A stretch of DNA of 64,000 nucleotides from Brugia malayi (GCF_000002995.4 NW_025062479.1:3839221-3903220), one strand, 5' to 3'. Numbered from the stretch's first letter, positions 48,850-62,856 are shown. The notes: generated by a model not told the origin, from the sequence alone. Made by a program: numbers and translations.

Positions 48850-51800
48850 GTATAATTACATGTGGCATAAGTCATGCTTAAGTGTAAAGTGACATGTAAA
48901 AATGCGTTACTGTTGCTGTCAAGTCAGTAAATTTGCTCAACTGATTGGATTAAAATAAGTGATTTGAAATTGTGGTACCACTCGTTGAGTTTTCAAACTA
49001 AACAATTTTTCAGTTAGCTAATAGTAATATCAGAAGATATCACATACATTTGGCTGAATTTTGAACTTTTTAGAAACGTAATAGCACCGAAAAAATATGA
49101 GAATTTTTAATGAAATGCAGCTACGGCATTCAAAAAGTGGTTGTTTTTGTAATTCAGTTTATAATTTCTTTCTATCCAATAGAATCTTTGACGAAAAAAC
49201 GATAACAGTAAAGAGGCAGAGAAACCAAATGAAAAAATGCATAATAATTGAAACTGAATAGCATTTGAGAGTATATCTGACATAAAATAGAATCTGAAAT
49301 ATAACCTTTGACAAAGTTTAGAAAAACGAGGTAGTAGTGAATGATAATAATTTTATAACCTTTTAATTTCAACAAATCTAAATCGAGTTAATCGAACCGA
49401 GGATGAAATTTAATACGTTAGCATAAAAACTGAAAATTTGAAAATTCTTTCAACCTTTTAATCAATCTAAAATAAAATACAATTCAATTTTTGGCGAAGT
49501 TGAGAACAAATTTGCTGATATATGAAGAGCAAATAAAAAGAGTAGCGTAATGTGCAGGACGCCTAAGAACTTAGCCAAAAATATAGACAATGAATGCTTC
49601 AGGACCGGCCAGCAATTTATTGGAATTCGATGTTTTCATAAATGATGCTATCCCTAATATTAATAATGTAATGCTCAATTTGCACTATTTTTTATTATGA
49701 AGCACATATATATTTTTAAAAAAAGTGAAGTAGTGAAAATGATATTATTATTTTGTAGAGAACAGTGGATTTGTTCTCATATAACATTTTAATATAATCA
49801 TTGCAAATCATTCAAGAGACAATAAACGAACTTGCTTTTCTTTGAAATGAAGCAATCTTTTTTTATGTAATAAATTTTCATGAAAAGGTATTTTGTTTAA
49901 GTTACTGGAAAACTTACAACAAAACAAAATTTCGATCTGTGATTTCAGCATGTGGAACAGATTGTATGTACAAAGTTTCTAAAAGCATTGAAGGGATTGA
50001 AGGGATTTAAACAGAACTTGTCTCAGTATTTTCCAATTTAACTGTCCAATGAGTATTGTTTTAATTTATTATTCACCTTATTAGTTATCATAAGGCTAAA
50101 CAATTCATGTTTTCGTCATCATCACATATTTCCAAAAGAACTAATTTACAGGATCAAAATCGAGTTTAATGTTATGGCAGATATATATAGTTTTTTTTGC
50201 CAGTCAGTACAAATACAGCTTTTTTTTTCTTCAGATTTCTCATCTTTGCGTATAGTCTAATGAATTCGGGAAATAACAATATATATCATTTAACTCATGT
50301 TAAACGTTGTCTACAACAACATTTGTTCAGAGACCTTTACTGTCTACAAAACAACTATTTACACGATCAAAAAAATATTTGTCAAATCTTGATAACAATA
50401 AATATTGAAAAAAAGAAAAAGAAATATAGATGATCCTAAATTGTTTATTTACTATGAGTTGGAAAGAAAACAATTATCTATAAAAAAAAATAAGAAGCAA
50501 CTGGTGGCGTAAACCAAATGAGACATACTAATCGACTTACTGTTGAAGTTTACCAATAATCAGCACTAATCAAATTTCAAAGTTATAAATTAAGTCCTTG
50601 ATAATGATGTGAAGTAGAAAAGAATGAAAAATCGAAATAGGATAAAACTGCCATCTTTCACAAAATTTTAGAACAGTTAAAATTTGATTCAAATATTTGA
50701 AATGTTTCAAAGAATGTAGGTTTGAAATTATTGAACCAGTGTTGACAGAATTTGAATACAGAATGATATTGAAGTGTTAAGCTAGTGTTAGATAACTCTA
50801 GTGAAAACAAACTTTAAATTCTCAACTGATTACCAAATAAATTTAAAAATCTGGAAGAACATTGTTTGCTGTCGTATTAATTAAATTTAAGATTCAGTCA
50901 TTTAAGCTTGATTACAAGTGTTCCTTTTGTAATGGTGTGTTCCTATTCATTTATTCCTATTCACGAGCTTAATTCATAATATTTGAGAAACTGACATCGA
51001 GTAGTTCCACTATGTTCACTAAAATGACAAGATGGCTTCTCTTTATGATTACTCAACCAGTTTTGTCATTCTTTTTTGTATTTCTTATTATTTCTTGTCA
51101 GTTTCCTCTTCTTTATGATTCTTCTCATTTTACTTGCTTTTGTTGCTTCATTTTATTTTTCATTTGAAACATCTATCTTTCATTCATTTCAACTTCTAGC
51201 AATATGCTCACTGTACTTTCAATCTTTTTCAGAATATTCCCAATTAGGAGTAGTATTTGAGGGTGAATATATTTGAAGATTGTTTGTAAATTTGTTTATA
51301 CATTTTTTAATATAATTTATTTTTAAGAAATGTTTCGCTTTTAAGTAAGTTAAAAAGATGACTGTTTTGTACATTGCGATAAAGTTATCTAATTGACATG
51401 TTATTAAATAAAGTCTATCAAAATCAATAAACAGTGTACCTCGAATTTCATGAAATTTTATGTAATTGGACAGGAAAAATGATTGAGCAATCACAAGATG
51501 TACAATATTCTGCAATTAAATAATCCTTTTATTTTTTTTAGTAATTATTAAGAGTAAAAAATTGTGCCAGTATGACTTAATATTAAATTTCAAAATTTTC
51601 AAAACATTTTTGGAAATGTTCTTATAAACTTATTGGAGTTCATAAATAATGAACAACTGTAGTACTTTTTGTAAAACCCTTTTCTATTTCATATTAGTGG
51701 CATGTTTCAGCAATTATTTTATCAATCCGTAATTTTATTTCTGATATTTCCTTATTTATTCTTTTATTCCTGATATTAGTAAAGAAAAATCTGTTCAACG

Positions 51801-52856
51801 AAAAAAAATCAAGAGTTTTACGTAATTGACTAATAGTTATTATTTTATCAAATGGTTATTTGTTAAATATCTTTCTGCTTATTGATTAACTATCCATATC
51901 ACATATTCCACTGAAATGTTCTTATTTTCAATTAAATATATCTCAGATTATTGCTGTTAGTGAATTTATAACATAAAACTTTATTAGAAACTAAAAATGA
52001 AGACAAGAACTTTGTCATCAAGAATTTTATCTACTGGAGCTGGTCAATGAACGATTTCGAATGAGTTGTGATAGCAGCAGCAGCGATTATGCTTGGGCTT
52101 CTTGTAAAATCATTGCTCTGCTATAATCCCTTTCATTTGACAGTTTTTGAATGTGACTATTTATCACTATAAAGTTAATAAAGAATTTTGATCTGAATTT
52201 CCAAATTCTAATTACAAAAAATTACCTCATTTTTAGAAATTCTCTGTTTTTAATAAAATCGACTATAGTGAATAAATCTTGGACCTGTACAATACTTCTT
52301 GGTTTAATTTCGAATTTTAAAACTTAAATTATATTGCATCAAGAATTATTGCGAGGATTTAAGAAGAAAGCCTAAAATTGTATGCCTCTGATCATTGGAA
52401 TGTGAATTCGTTCGTATTTTGCAATGAAGTACTTGTATAAATATATATTCTAATTTCTACTCTTTCAGTAAAAGTTTTTCCTATTAATAATAGAAAAAGA
52501 AATTTTCATTCTTGAAGAGTCAGGTGATTAATATATGAAGTTGAGCACAGCGCTTTTGACGCATTTCGCAACCAGTCATTTAGCTAATGATATAAGAAGA
52601 AAACGAAGAATATCTTGGACTTCTGAATCCATTAGCAAACTAAGAGATTAATTGTTGCAAACGGACTAAACTCGATAAAATTCGGAATTCATTTCCAACC
52701 AGAATTTTTGCTGTACTCCTTGCTTTTATAATTTTCTCAACGTTTTTTTAAGGTCAGTTTTATGTAGTGAGTTATTCCTTATTGTTTAACAAAATTGCAA
52801 ATTAAGTTACAGTTTGAATTTCTTTTATCAATGCCTATTTGAATAGCAATGAGGAA
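48850..52856. other. 4-kb AT-rich intergenic region
   Basis: Mostly non-coding. One forward stretch at about 51998-52113 has a coding-like frame (ELVNERFRMSCDSSSSDYAW) after an AAG, possibly an upstream exon of the LIM locus, but no compatible junction was found. Confidence 0.5.
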
Positions 52857-54089
52857 GCACTGCTGTGGAAAATGTATCCTCCGGTGTATTTTTCGGAGTT
52901 GGTGCAAGTTGCCGGATGATCGTGGCACACACACACTGTTTTCATTGTGGTAAGTATTTCTCTAATTTTTTTTATCACTTTAGTTCTTGAAACTTACTGA
53001 AAATTTCAGTTTTTGTTTTTTTTTTTTTTTTTTTTGTAGCAAATGCAGAATGTGGAAAGTTCATGGATAACCGATCTTATAACGATCACAAGGAGCAGGT
53101 TAACTAACAACTTTCATTTCTTCTATAAACGAGGTATACTTTTGACTGTTAGATAACAGCAAGTATTTTGTAAGGCAATTAATTTATAACTGTATTGTAG
53201 TCACTACTACAAATATTTATTCGGGGCTAAAGGTGTCGGAGTGTGATTTGCAGTCAGTAGTAAATGCAAAGATTCAAATTCAAATGAACGAAGTGAATTA
53301 GACAGTGGTAATTTTAAGTTGTATTACTTCTTGTCTTGGACATTCGAATTCCATAAGTTTGATCGAAAAGGAATGGATTCTTGCGTTAAAATACTAAAAT
53401 AAATTTATGAACAATTTGCTGAAATAAATATTGTCTGTAGAGGCCATAGTAACAGCTACAATTTCTTACACTGATGGAATGAGAAACCAAAAATTGGGAT
53501 ACATCAAACTCATCGACGAATCATTTTGCGATAAAAGTTAAATACGCTCCAGAAGTTAGCTAATAATTATATCATCAGTAAATAATATATTTAATGATTT
53601 TATGAACTGTTTTCTCATTTCGAAATCTTCGCACGATCAATACTCTCAATTGAATTATTTATAGTTTATTTCAAAAACAGAAATACACCTTCACTTAAAT
53701 AACTCTTACATTAATTACCACTATTCTGCATTCTGCATTCCAGGTTCTGCTAATGGAAAAAAACATTCAGTAAGGAAAACTATAAGTCATTACTACTATT
53801 ACTACATTTACCATCATCGAATCCAAGACAAAATTAATTTTATTAATTTGTTTAAATTTCAATACCCATTCTTGTCATATCACTTCATATGTGTAAGCGA
53901 AACAATATTTTTTACTACAAATTACTAGTTCATTCTTACATGAGTAAATTACAGAATCGGCCATACTCAATTCTTAGCTTATACACTACAAATAGAAAAG
54001 ACGGAAATGCTATTACAAGTGCAACAGTCACATGTCGTAAATGCTCAAAAGAAGTGTATGATGTAGAAAAAATATTAGCAGGTGGTATG
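52857..54089 (+). pseudogene. degenerate or incomplete LIM-domain locus (CRP/MLP-like)
   Basis: Three forward pieces carry parts of LIM zinc fingers of the cysteine-rich/muscle LIM protein type. About 52857-52949 and 53040-53098 join in phase (via GTAAGT and TTTGTAG) to give HTHCFHC then ANAECGKFMDNRSYNDHKEQ, the second half of a LIM domain. The usual C-x2-C after CFxC is C-x4-C here, and the expected YC after HKEQ is missing. About 53994-54089 gives VTCRKCSKEVYDVEKILAGG, the first half of another LIM domain, followed by a GTATGT donor. No matching H-x2-C half follows: the expected place reads WHLILQL without cysteines. No start codon was found. It could be a decaying paralogue, or a gene whose other exons I missed. 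Confidence 0.4.
53017..53036. repeat. poly-T tract at LIM exon acceptor
   Basis: About 20 T immediately before the TTTGTAG acceptor of the second LIM exon, forming its pyrimidine tract. Confidence 0.7.
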
Positions 54090-55625
54090 GTATGTCTGGT
54101 AGCAGTTTCAACACTAATGTTTAGTAACTTCTAATTGTTAACAATTGAAAAATACAATCAACAACATTTACTATATTTTTTTAAATTTGTTAGCCAATTT
54201 TGCCAATAGGATAATTTCCTAGATCACTGTACCAATATCAGTGGATTGTCGAGAGTATGCGTTCGATGTGGCATCTGATATTGCAATTGTATGTTTCCTA
54301 CAAATAAATTAGTTTCATTTTGTATTTCTCCCCCATTTTTACTAAAGAGAATACTGACTAATTAAGAATCACGTCGGAATTGCAGCTTGCGAAAAAATTT
54401 TGAGCTTCTGTGCAAATTCGTAGTGAAGGACTTCAATGATAGTTGAAAGAATCTATTCAACGACAAATTGGCTAGCGGCTTATTATATTTCTCTTTTAAC
54501 TTGGAGAAATAAAGAAGTGAGTGTTTCTAGAACCCATAGGGCATAGATCGCTTTACACTTTTGTTTGAATTTCTTTAAAAGCTATTATTTACATATAGCT
54601 TTAAGACAAAGCACACAATATGGATAACTGGTCTGAAACCCCACCTCGTAACATTATTTGCTCAGTGAATTTTAACTTGAACTTTCATTGCAGAACTATA
54701 CAGACTAAAAAAATTCGAAAATGTGATGGTTGACACTAGAACGTTTAGCAGTGACAATTTCAATAGCAGACAGACTTGTACGGATCATTTAATGAATTAT
54801 CCGATCTAATGCAAACCCAAAGAAGCATACACATAGGAAGCAAAAGAAAATCAACCTTGAAACTCAACATTTTTATTCTCTCATCACGCACATATGAGCA
54901 AAAGCAGCGGACGTATTGAATACTATTTAAAATATGCCATCATCAGAACTGTTTTACTCAAGACCAGAATACTGTAAGGAAAGAAACTGATTGAATAATA
55001 GAATTTTGGGAAGCGGGCGATAAAGATAAAACGTACTTCAAACATTTCTGAAAAGGCATTTCATTTAACAATAACTACTAAATCCTGGTGGTAGTTTGAT
55101 TCTTGTAAGTTAGAAAAATAAACAATCGGAAGATGAAAAAGCATAATTCAGAATTGAAAACCGGTGAAAAAGCGTAACTGCTCAAACATCCTTTGTATTA
55201 AGCATTCTCAGAACTGAGACTGCTTACGAATGATTTCGAGATAGGATTCACTTCACTAAATCGAAACATTTGACTACAAAAAATGTTTGACAGAATACGG
55301 CATTAAATCTGGGTATGTAAAAGCAAACATTACAATAGTAATAATAGCAATTAATATTTGGTAATAGAAAAGGACAATGCATGTGGGCAAGGATTAGTTG
55401 CTCGATATCCAAAGAAATGATATATCCATCGAGCGTGGAAAAAGAGTTAGCAACAAATACTGGCACCATTACATTACCTTTATTTTATAAACAGAAACAT
55501 CTCCTTACGAAATATAACGCAAATTTAACACAGAAAGATCCATTCAAGAAACTTCCGATACTTTGGCAGATTTTTTGCTGTTCATAGGATCCAACATGTT
55601 GTGGACCATCCAGAACTTGTCCATT
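54090..55625. other. intergenic, no coding exon seen
   Basis: AT-rich sequence between the LIM locus and the 3' end of dim-1. Open frames such as 55381-55587 are short and featureless. Confidence 0.55.
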
Positions 55626-58600
55626 TCACGCCTCGCTGGCATCATCTGCTCCTTCGTCTAACGGTCCTATAAATGGAAGCTTATACTAAATAGCCATATT
55701 TCAATTAGTTAACATCAGGAAAAAGAGAAAAGAAATCCTTCTCGTCTTTTTAATTAGTTTCCTAACAATCTGAAAGGTTGGTACTGTGAAATTCAAACAA
55801 CTCGAAAATTCAATAGAAAATTGGTAACAAACCGCCAGAATGAGCAATCAGTTAGAAATATTTTTAGAAAGCATCCAAGGCACTGAATCTCATTTTTTTT
55901 TACAACCTGATATTTCGAAAAATTCAGTGTTAGCAATTAATCAATTTCTAGATGAGCAAGTATTTCTACCATCAACCTTACAGTTTTCAAACTGTTGAAC
56001 TCTGAATAGGAAAAAACACACAAGGCAAACTTGTTGATTGTTATAATGCGTGAAGAAGTTAGCAGGCAAACAGGATTTGATATGATATACTGCATTTGAG
56101 ACACGATAAAACACATGGTTACATATTAGAATTCAATGCATATCAATCTGTCATGCTTTCATCGTTATCACCTGAATAAACTATACCAGCAGTTAGTGAA
56201 ATTTTTTATCTAAAAAAAAAGCAAACTCAGTTATAATCCTAAAATTTGTTACTATGTCATTTGCATTTGCATTAGCTGAACTAAAAATTTTATCCGAAAT
56301 CAATGTAAAGGGCTATAATCCATCCTCTCGTCATAATAAACGGTAATAATGAGCTAACTTATCATAATTCTTTACACAGTCCAGACTTTCAAACATTTCA
56401 TATTCAAAAAAAGATAATTATAACTTCTTTTGCTTGTGATGATGCAGTGAATCATTATGGATCCAAAACAATATCAGAGGACTTTTAAGAAAAGCGTTAA
56501 AATATATGAATATGGGGTTCAAAAAAGGACTAGAAATTGTAATAACAGTCCAGTCACAATCCAAAAATTCCGTTAGAATAACAGCAGTTCACAAAGAAAC
56601 AAGAATGCTACTCATGCCAAATTCGATGAAAATCTAAAGTCCGTCTCTATAAGTTAAAAAACATGCAATACAGATCAAATAGTATCAGATATTTCATACA
56701 AAGAACAAACCTTCGATGTTCAATGTCAATTCAACGTTTGCTTCACCAGCTTCATTCTTAATATTGCACGTATATGTACCACTATCCTTTGCCTTATAAT
56801 TCTGAAAATGCTTTAAAATCTGAACCTCGAACGTTGAAGGAAAATCTGAATCTCAGACGTTAAGAGAAGTTCCACCTAGCATATATTTTTAGTTAGAAAA
56901 AAGATTTTAATTAAATTGAGATATCAAAATTCTTTTATGAATTATAATATATGAAATAATAGGCAACGACCATACTTTCAGTTCTAACTGAGCAGTGAAC
57001 GTGTTTGCACCACCGTCAGGTGTTAATCCAAATTTTATACGACTTGATTCCTTCATTTTCTTGCCCTTTGGATTTAACCAGATGACCTGCATTAAAATAA
57101 TTTTAGATACACAAATAGTGAATCGTTTTAATTTAACTCTTTCAGCTTATAATGTTAAACACAACATTACCTCTGGGTTTTGATCAGCTTGAAATCCAAT
57201 ATCAAAAACAATAGCTGGATCACCAGAATCTGAAGTTTTTTGCAAAATCTGTGGTTTACGGGTAAAGGTCGGAGCTCCTTGTGGCACTGAAATTGTTTTT
57301 AGACAGGAAGAGATATGACAATCAAAATATCTGAGCAATATATCAATTCCAAGTTCACACATTGGAAAGAAAATACTTAAGTTCAAAAAAACCTTCAAAT
57401 TTAACAGTAAAAGTGGCTGTTAGTTTCCCAGATTCGTTCTTTGCTGTGCAAACAAATTGGCCCGCATCCTTTTCCTTTGTCGGCTCCTGAAATACTCCAG
57501 TAAAATAATTTTTCAGTAATGTGATACCAGATTTTTTAAAACAGTAAATTTAGTGAAAGTAAAATCGATACTTTGATTTCCAGAGCAGCGTAATATGTTT
57601 GATTTGCTTCTTCTCGTAGAACAATTTTCACTCGATCCGATTCAGCTACGATTTCTTCACCCTGAAAGAAAAAGCATAAAATTCAATATAAATATCAGCT
57701 AGGATTCTAAATTAAAAAACAATTATAAAACTTAAGAGCAAACAAAATTTATCCGTTTTATCGATTTTTTTCAAAAAATATTATTATCCTTCTAAAAATA
57801 ACGAGTGCCAATCAGGGGACCTTCTGCCAGACGAAAGTAGGTTTAAGAATCGATTTCGCCCTGAATTCCATAACCATTACTTGCCCATCGTCACGAGATG
57901 ATATTTGTGGTTTCTCGACAAACGTTGGAGCGCTGAATCCTGTAATTTGGAAACAAGGAAAGTAAAATTCGGTTTTCAAGTCCATTGAGGAAAGCTAACA
58001 TATAAATTTCCCATCAATTACTTTTCATATTTACTCACAGTGCTTTCCAGACCTGGATGAGTTTTTTGCGAAATAATATGGAACAAATTTGAAATATTAG
58101 ATGCAGTTTAAGAAAGTTGACCATAGACGTCTTTGCTTAACGATGCTCAACTTATTATTGAAGGCAAATGATTTCTTACCTTCCAAAAGTTTTGACATAA
58201 AACACTACAAATTCAAATGTGATAAATATACGACAAAAATAAACCTGTAAGTTTAAGGTTAAAATTGGCGTTCCCTTTTCCATGTGGATTTACAATAGCA
58301 CATCGATAAGCTCCAGCATCACTATCAGCAAGATCCTGAAAAAAGCAACTAAGAGACATTCACAGGTTGACCATAATAATTATATTTACAGTAAAATAGC
58401 ACTGCTTTAAAAGCAAATAATGTCATCAGTTAGAGCTACTTCTAACATTTCTGTTTTCATATATTGTTTGAAATGTTACTTTGATTTGTAAAATGGCGGA
58501 GTAAGCATCGTTTCCTTTGTTATCCAGTCGGAAACTGAACCGCTGGTCTTGTTTTAGTTCAGTCTAGAAAATATGCAATCACTCATTCAACTTTTACAAA

Positions 58601-58846
58601 TGTTACATGTGAACTAAATAAAAATTTAGTGTAGAACAGCTTCCCTCCTATTCAATTTTGATTATGAATCAAATGAAAAAATATTTACTAATATCAAATT
58701 TCTTAAGAAAAGCATACTGTGTCGTAGAACCACTTAATATCCGGAACTGGTTGAGCTTCTAAAAAACACTCCAGTTCCAATGATCCATCATCGTTTTGTC
58801 GAGCTACCGGCTGCTGCGGGAAATGAGGTGCCTTACCCTCCGGCAT
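55626..58846 (-). CDS. dim-1: DIM-1, short form: three-Ig-domain muscle attachment protein
   Basis: Intracellular Ig-superfamily protein found near dense bodies of nematode body-wall muscle, where C. elegans DIM-1(S) stabilises the contractile apparatus. Ten phase-consistent exons in reverse: 58846-58718, 58563-58480, 58335-58245, 57939-57821, 57661-57572, 57486-57393, 57286-57171, 57086-56976, 56801-56711, 55666-55626 (321 residues, matching the roughly 35-kDa short form). The start [13 protein letters not shown] is typical. Ig1 (about 7-101) has Cys27, Trp38 and the DAGAYRC motif. Ig2 (about 103-202) and Ig3 (about 206-308) keep the F-strand Cys (DAGQFVC, DSGTYTC) but have Phe and a non-Cys residue at the B-strand position, as in disulfide-free intracellular I-set domains. 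The tail is acidic ([12 protein letters not shown]). A 3' splice site lies 4 nt before the ATG. Confidence 0.9.
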
Positions 58847-58850
58847 CTTT

Positions 58851-58857
58851 CTAATAG
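58851..58857 (-). promoter_or_regulatory. splice acceptor 4 nt before dim-1 ATG
   Basis: On the reverse strand CTATTAG is followed by AAAG and then the ATG. This suits spliced-leader addition to the short dim-1 mRNA, or a cis junction to upstream exons of a long form. Confidence 0.45.
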
Positions 58858-61270
58858 TTAGCTTTATTACTTACCACCCGCAGAAAGCCTGTTAACAAAT
58901 ATGAAATACTGATCCAAAAGAAAATTTGGACAAACGAATCCGCTGTAAAAGTTAAATCTTATGAAAAAGGCTTACAAAATGATATAACGACTGCAATCGG
59001 AATTCCTGTTGGATACTTCACATGATACGAATTAATAATAACAGTAAATATATATATATATATATATGAAAGCAATAATGGTATTAATGGTACATTTTAA
59101 GTTGATAAAATACGCGTTTTGAAAGGAAGCTGTTACTTAAGCAACATGTACCGGAGACATACCAAATTAAGCGTTAAAGTTCAGAATGTATTTCAACTTT
59201 ATTTCGAAGCCCAATGTTCTAACTATAATTTAAATTATTCAATCGGTTTTGAAAATATTTTGATCATTAATCATTAATTACTTCATAGTTTCTTACTACT
59301 AGTACTTTTAATCATAATCATAATAATTAGAATTTGATAATAATTTTGGAATGTTTGATAAAATACAACATTAAGTTAATACAATTTATGCAATGATCTA
59401 AAATTTATAATGGTAAAAGTGAAATGCAATACATTTGCAAGAACAATCAATGTAATTAATAAGAATGACTTGGCAAAAAGGGAGGAGAAATGAAAAGCGG
59501 TAAATCAAACTAGAAAAAGCTGCTTGGAAATACACTTATATTAAACATTACAACAATCATTTTTGCTAAGATTCATAATAATGAACAACTCTCATTTATA
59601 TCTGGAAAGAAAACAGAAAAAAAAAAGGAAAAAGAAAAAAGTGAGGAAGAAACGAAGGAAGAAAACACAAATGATTTAAACATCTCCGTCGAGCTATTTT
59701 ATTCTTCTTCCGCCTCTCATCTCAATCTTCAAGCACACCGAGCTAATGACAAGTGGCAACTGTTCACGACACCAACCTCTTACGAAACAACAGTCAATAC
59801 TTTCCTGATTGAATAACATGAAAGGGTCAGTAAAAATTAAGCAAAATCATAACATTTCTCAAGAGTGGAGTGAATTCGGTGCAATTTATGGGATATCCTT
59901 ACATTCTTCTTGTTTTTTTACATTCTTTCTCAATATTTTTATTTCTATATAAGATCAGAAATTTCCTCTTACATAATAACAAAGTAGCAATACACATTTG
60001 GTAAAATTCGACATCAACCATTATGCATACTTGCAGGAACTGATGTAAATCTATTTCTAGTCATATGATACTACGCAATACTTAACTACTTCCTCTAGTA
60101 TAAGTTACTATTATCAATCAAGTATCACTAAGAATTAGTTAAGACTCTGCGAGGACCATTATGTCTTTTCCTCTTCACGATTATCCACGATTATTCAGAA
60201 CCATTTCCATTCACTCTGCTCACAGCTAGACTAACTTATTGTTTTCACAATGGTAAAAAAGGTCTTCATACATTAGTTTCCTTAATGCCTTATTAAACTC
60301 GAAAACTCTCTTGCCCAGAAAAGTTATGTATAACAAAAGTTCACTTCACTACTATCAGTCACTTATATACTTTATTAGGATCAGTAAATTTGAAATATTT
60401 CACTAAAATAAACAAAGTAAAAAGAAGAGATTTCAAAGATATTAAAACTCGAAAAATGAAAGAGTTCTAGAAAACAACATATAAAATCTCATAACAAAGG
60501 TGAACAAAAGAAAACTATCGAAAAGGATGATGAGCAACATAATACACATTCTATGTGTTTTTGACTCCACTATGATAGCATAATTCATAAAAATGTACAA
60601 TATTATTATTCCTACTTCTAGTAATATTATTATCACTGGGTATTATTACTGTTAATATCAAAATGCCTCGACACCTTATTAAAGTCCATGTCTAGATTTC
60701 GATTATAAAATACTGAATTTCTACCTGGACTAGTACATTCATTTGATGTGGACAGCGAATAATTTGAATTTCATGTATTGGTGGAATTAGAAATACGGAC
60801 AAACTGAATAAAAGCAGAGCGATCGATCAGTTTGCATGTCTCATCATTACAGAAATTTAGAACAACTGCTAATAAATAAATCCTACAAAGAGTTGCACAT
60901 AATGTGTACCGGAAACTGTAGAAGGTTTTAAATTATATTTCTATTTTTATTTCTTCAGCAAATTCAGATTTTCTTGACTAAAAAATAAAGCAAAAGATTC
61001 CAGAAATACTACCACCAAAATAGTATGCATTTTTAAGAACCAAATGATTTATATTGCGATACTTTGGCAGCAGATGGGCAAAACGTTCAAAGCAATGAGA
61101 AAAACGAAATAATAGTTTGTCTATTAAATTGGTATTGTTGTCTTACAGTTTGTGTACTGTTGTCATGTTATTAAAACTACGCTAAGTCTAGGAACGATTT
61201 GTTCTTAAATAATAATAATCCTAAGGAACAACATGATATGTCACCAGTTAGTTATAGATCGTTCTGGAAT
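58858..61270. other. dim-1 upstream region, little coding signal
   Basis: AT-rich with a TA microsatellite at about 59047-59069. One reverse-strand exon-like block, 60803-60725, lies between TTTATTCAG and a GTAGAA donor and reads FLIPPIHEIQIIRCPHQ. Its phase does not fit the neighbouring gene at 61271, so it is left unassigned. Confidence 0.45.
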
Positions 61271-62293
61271 TTAATAACTGATTATTTCCTTCTTCATACC
61301 TCGCTTTTTCTTATCTAATCGATCATTAATAGCTCGCCTCTTTCGTGCTTTATAGATTCCACTTAATTTACCGCCCAATTTAACATGTTCTAGGATTTTT
61401 TTTTTCTAATGATGTCTCGCGATGGATCTGGAAAAAAAATCCTCTAAAAATTTCATTTATCATAGATAAAGACATTTTAGAGTTAAAAAAATTAATAGTA
61501 ATTGTAAAAAAATAGCAAATCAATCTGTCATCTTTATTTTCCTACATAGATATACGTGTTTTTACGGGTGAGGAGAGATTTTCATAGTTTTTGGGAAGTG
61601 GCTATCTTGCTTTTTCTCAGAAATTACAGATATATGCACAAAACACCGATCTTGCTTTCATTTAAACTGGTTAACATTCTTACACCTACCGTTGGCATTC
61701 CAAATATTTACTGAAAACAAGGCTTACGGAATCCTAATATCGATTGATCAGTAAGAAATTCTACTTCCACTCAAAATTTCCATATATTATCTTTTGGGAT
61801 ATTTACAGATGATTACAGGGGTATGTCAAGATCTTTGCATCATATAAGAATGGTGTTAGTGGGTATCTCCATGATTGTTTTTTCACCTCTCTCCCTCTCC
61901 TAATCAGTTTATCGCAATTCATTCATTTGACCAGTACATAAATTGTACATGAGGTTTCTAAAACTTTAAGAATGTCGCTTAGCAGTGTAAATCATCTTAA
62001 TGGGGTCGACTATTTGTCTCTGAAATTTCGACAACAGTGTTATCAAGGAAGCAGTCAAGCAAAATATAGATATGTTACTAAGATAATCTAATTAAAAAAG
62101 TCTCACCATATTTAAAATAGGGTTTTGGTTTATTGGAGTATGTTGAAGTACGCTTCCCAGTCATTAAGGAATCTTCATTCGCATTGCTATCACTTGTTGA
62201 AAATTCATCTAGTTCCCGAAATATGACCAAGACCCGATTTGGAATATAATGAATTTGATGTCTTATGAAATAATAAGCGGATAAAAAGACACA
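61271..62293 (-). CDS. 3' part of an unrecognised membrane-anchored basic protein
   Basis: Two reverse-strand exons join in phase: 62293-62107 (acceptor ATATTAG, donor G|GTGAGA) and 61389-61271 (acceptor TCCTAG, ending in TAA), giving the last 101 residues of a protein. The first exon opens with a hydrophobic segment (CVFLSAYYFIRHQIHYIPNR, then VLVIF), then a polar Ser/Asn stretch. The second exon is strongly basic: KLGGKLSGIYKARKRR, then RLDKKKRGMKKE. A donor GTATGA inside the second exon could extend it to further exons. The 5' exons were not found. No family is recognised; a single-pass protein with a basic cytosolic tail is one reading. Confidence 0.4.
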
Positions 62294-62840
62294 CTAATAT
62301 CAGCCAATATATGTGATATTATTGTTGCGCTATGAGAACAATGGAAGAAAACATCCAGCCTAAACTGCATAATAAGCCTTGCAGACGAGAAACACAACAA
62401 GGTGTTATGTAGGACTGTCAATGGCTTCGTAGCAATGGCATATACTGACTGCTGTTGATCGTTGAAGTGGAATGATATACGAAATGAAAGTGTTTAAGGT
62501 ATGAAAACAAGTGGCCTAAAGAGACAAACAGAGTAAATCGGGTCACAGGGAAAAAGAAGGAACACTACTACATCACTAAAGGGCTGTTATCATTTATCTA
62601 AGCTTAGAAAAGGAGGAGTTGGGAGTACAATTTGTTGGCTAATGGGTCAGCGGATGAAATGATTGAAGTGGCAGAGAGGAAGATGAATGATATGGATAAC
62701 TGTGTAAAAATAGCAATTCGCTACTGAACTTCACGCATACTATCTCAGTTCCATCCATAAAATTCCTCACAGACAAAAAGTCCATATTGAAGAGGGAAGC
62801 AGTGAAAAGGCCCTTCCAAATGTCTACTCTACAGATATAT

Positions 62841-62856
62841 ATGTGTGTGTGTGTGT
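62841..62856. repeat. (GT)n microsatellite
   Basis: Eight GT units following a short TA run. Confidence 0.85.

Noticed and set aside
51076..51276. 66-codon hydrophobic forward frame resembling a membrane segment
   Set aside because: T-rich DNA gives Phe/Leu/Ile-rich translations by chance. No charged flanks or splice context.
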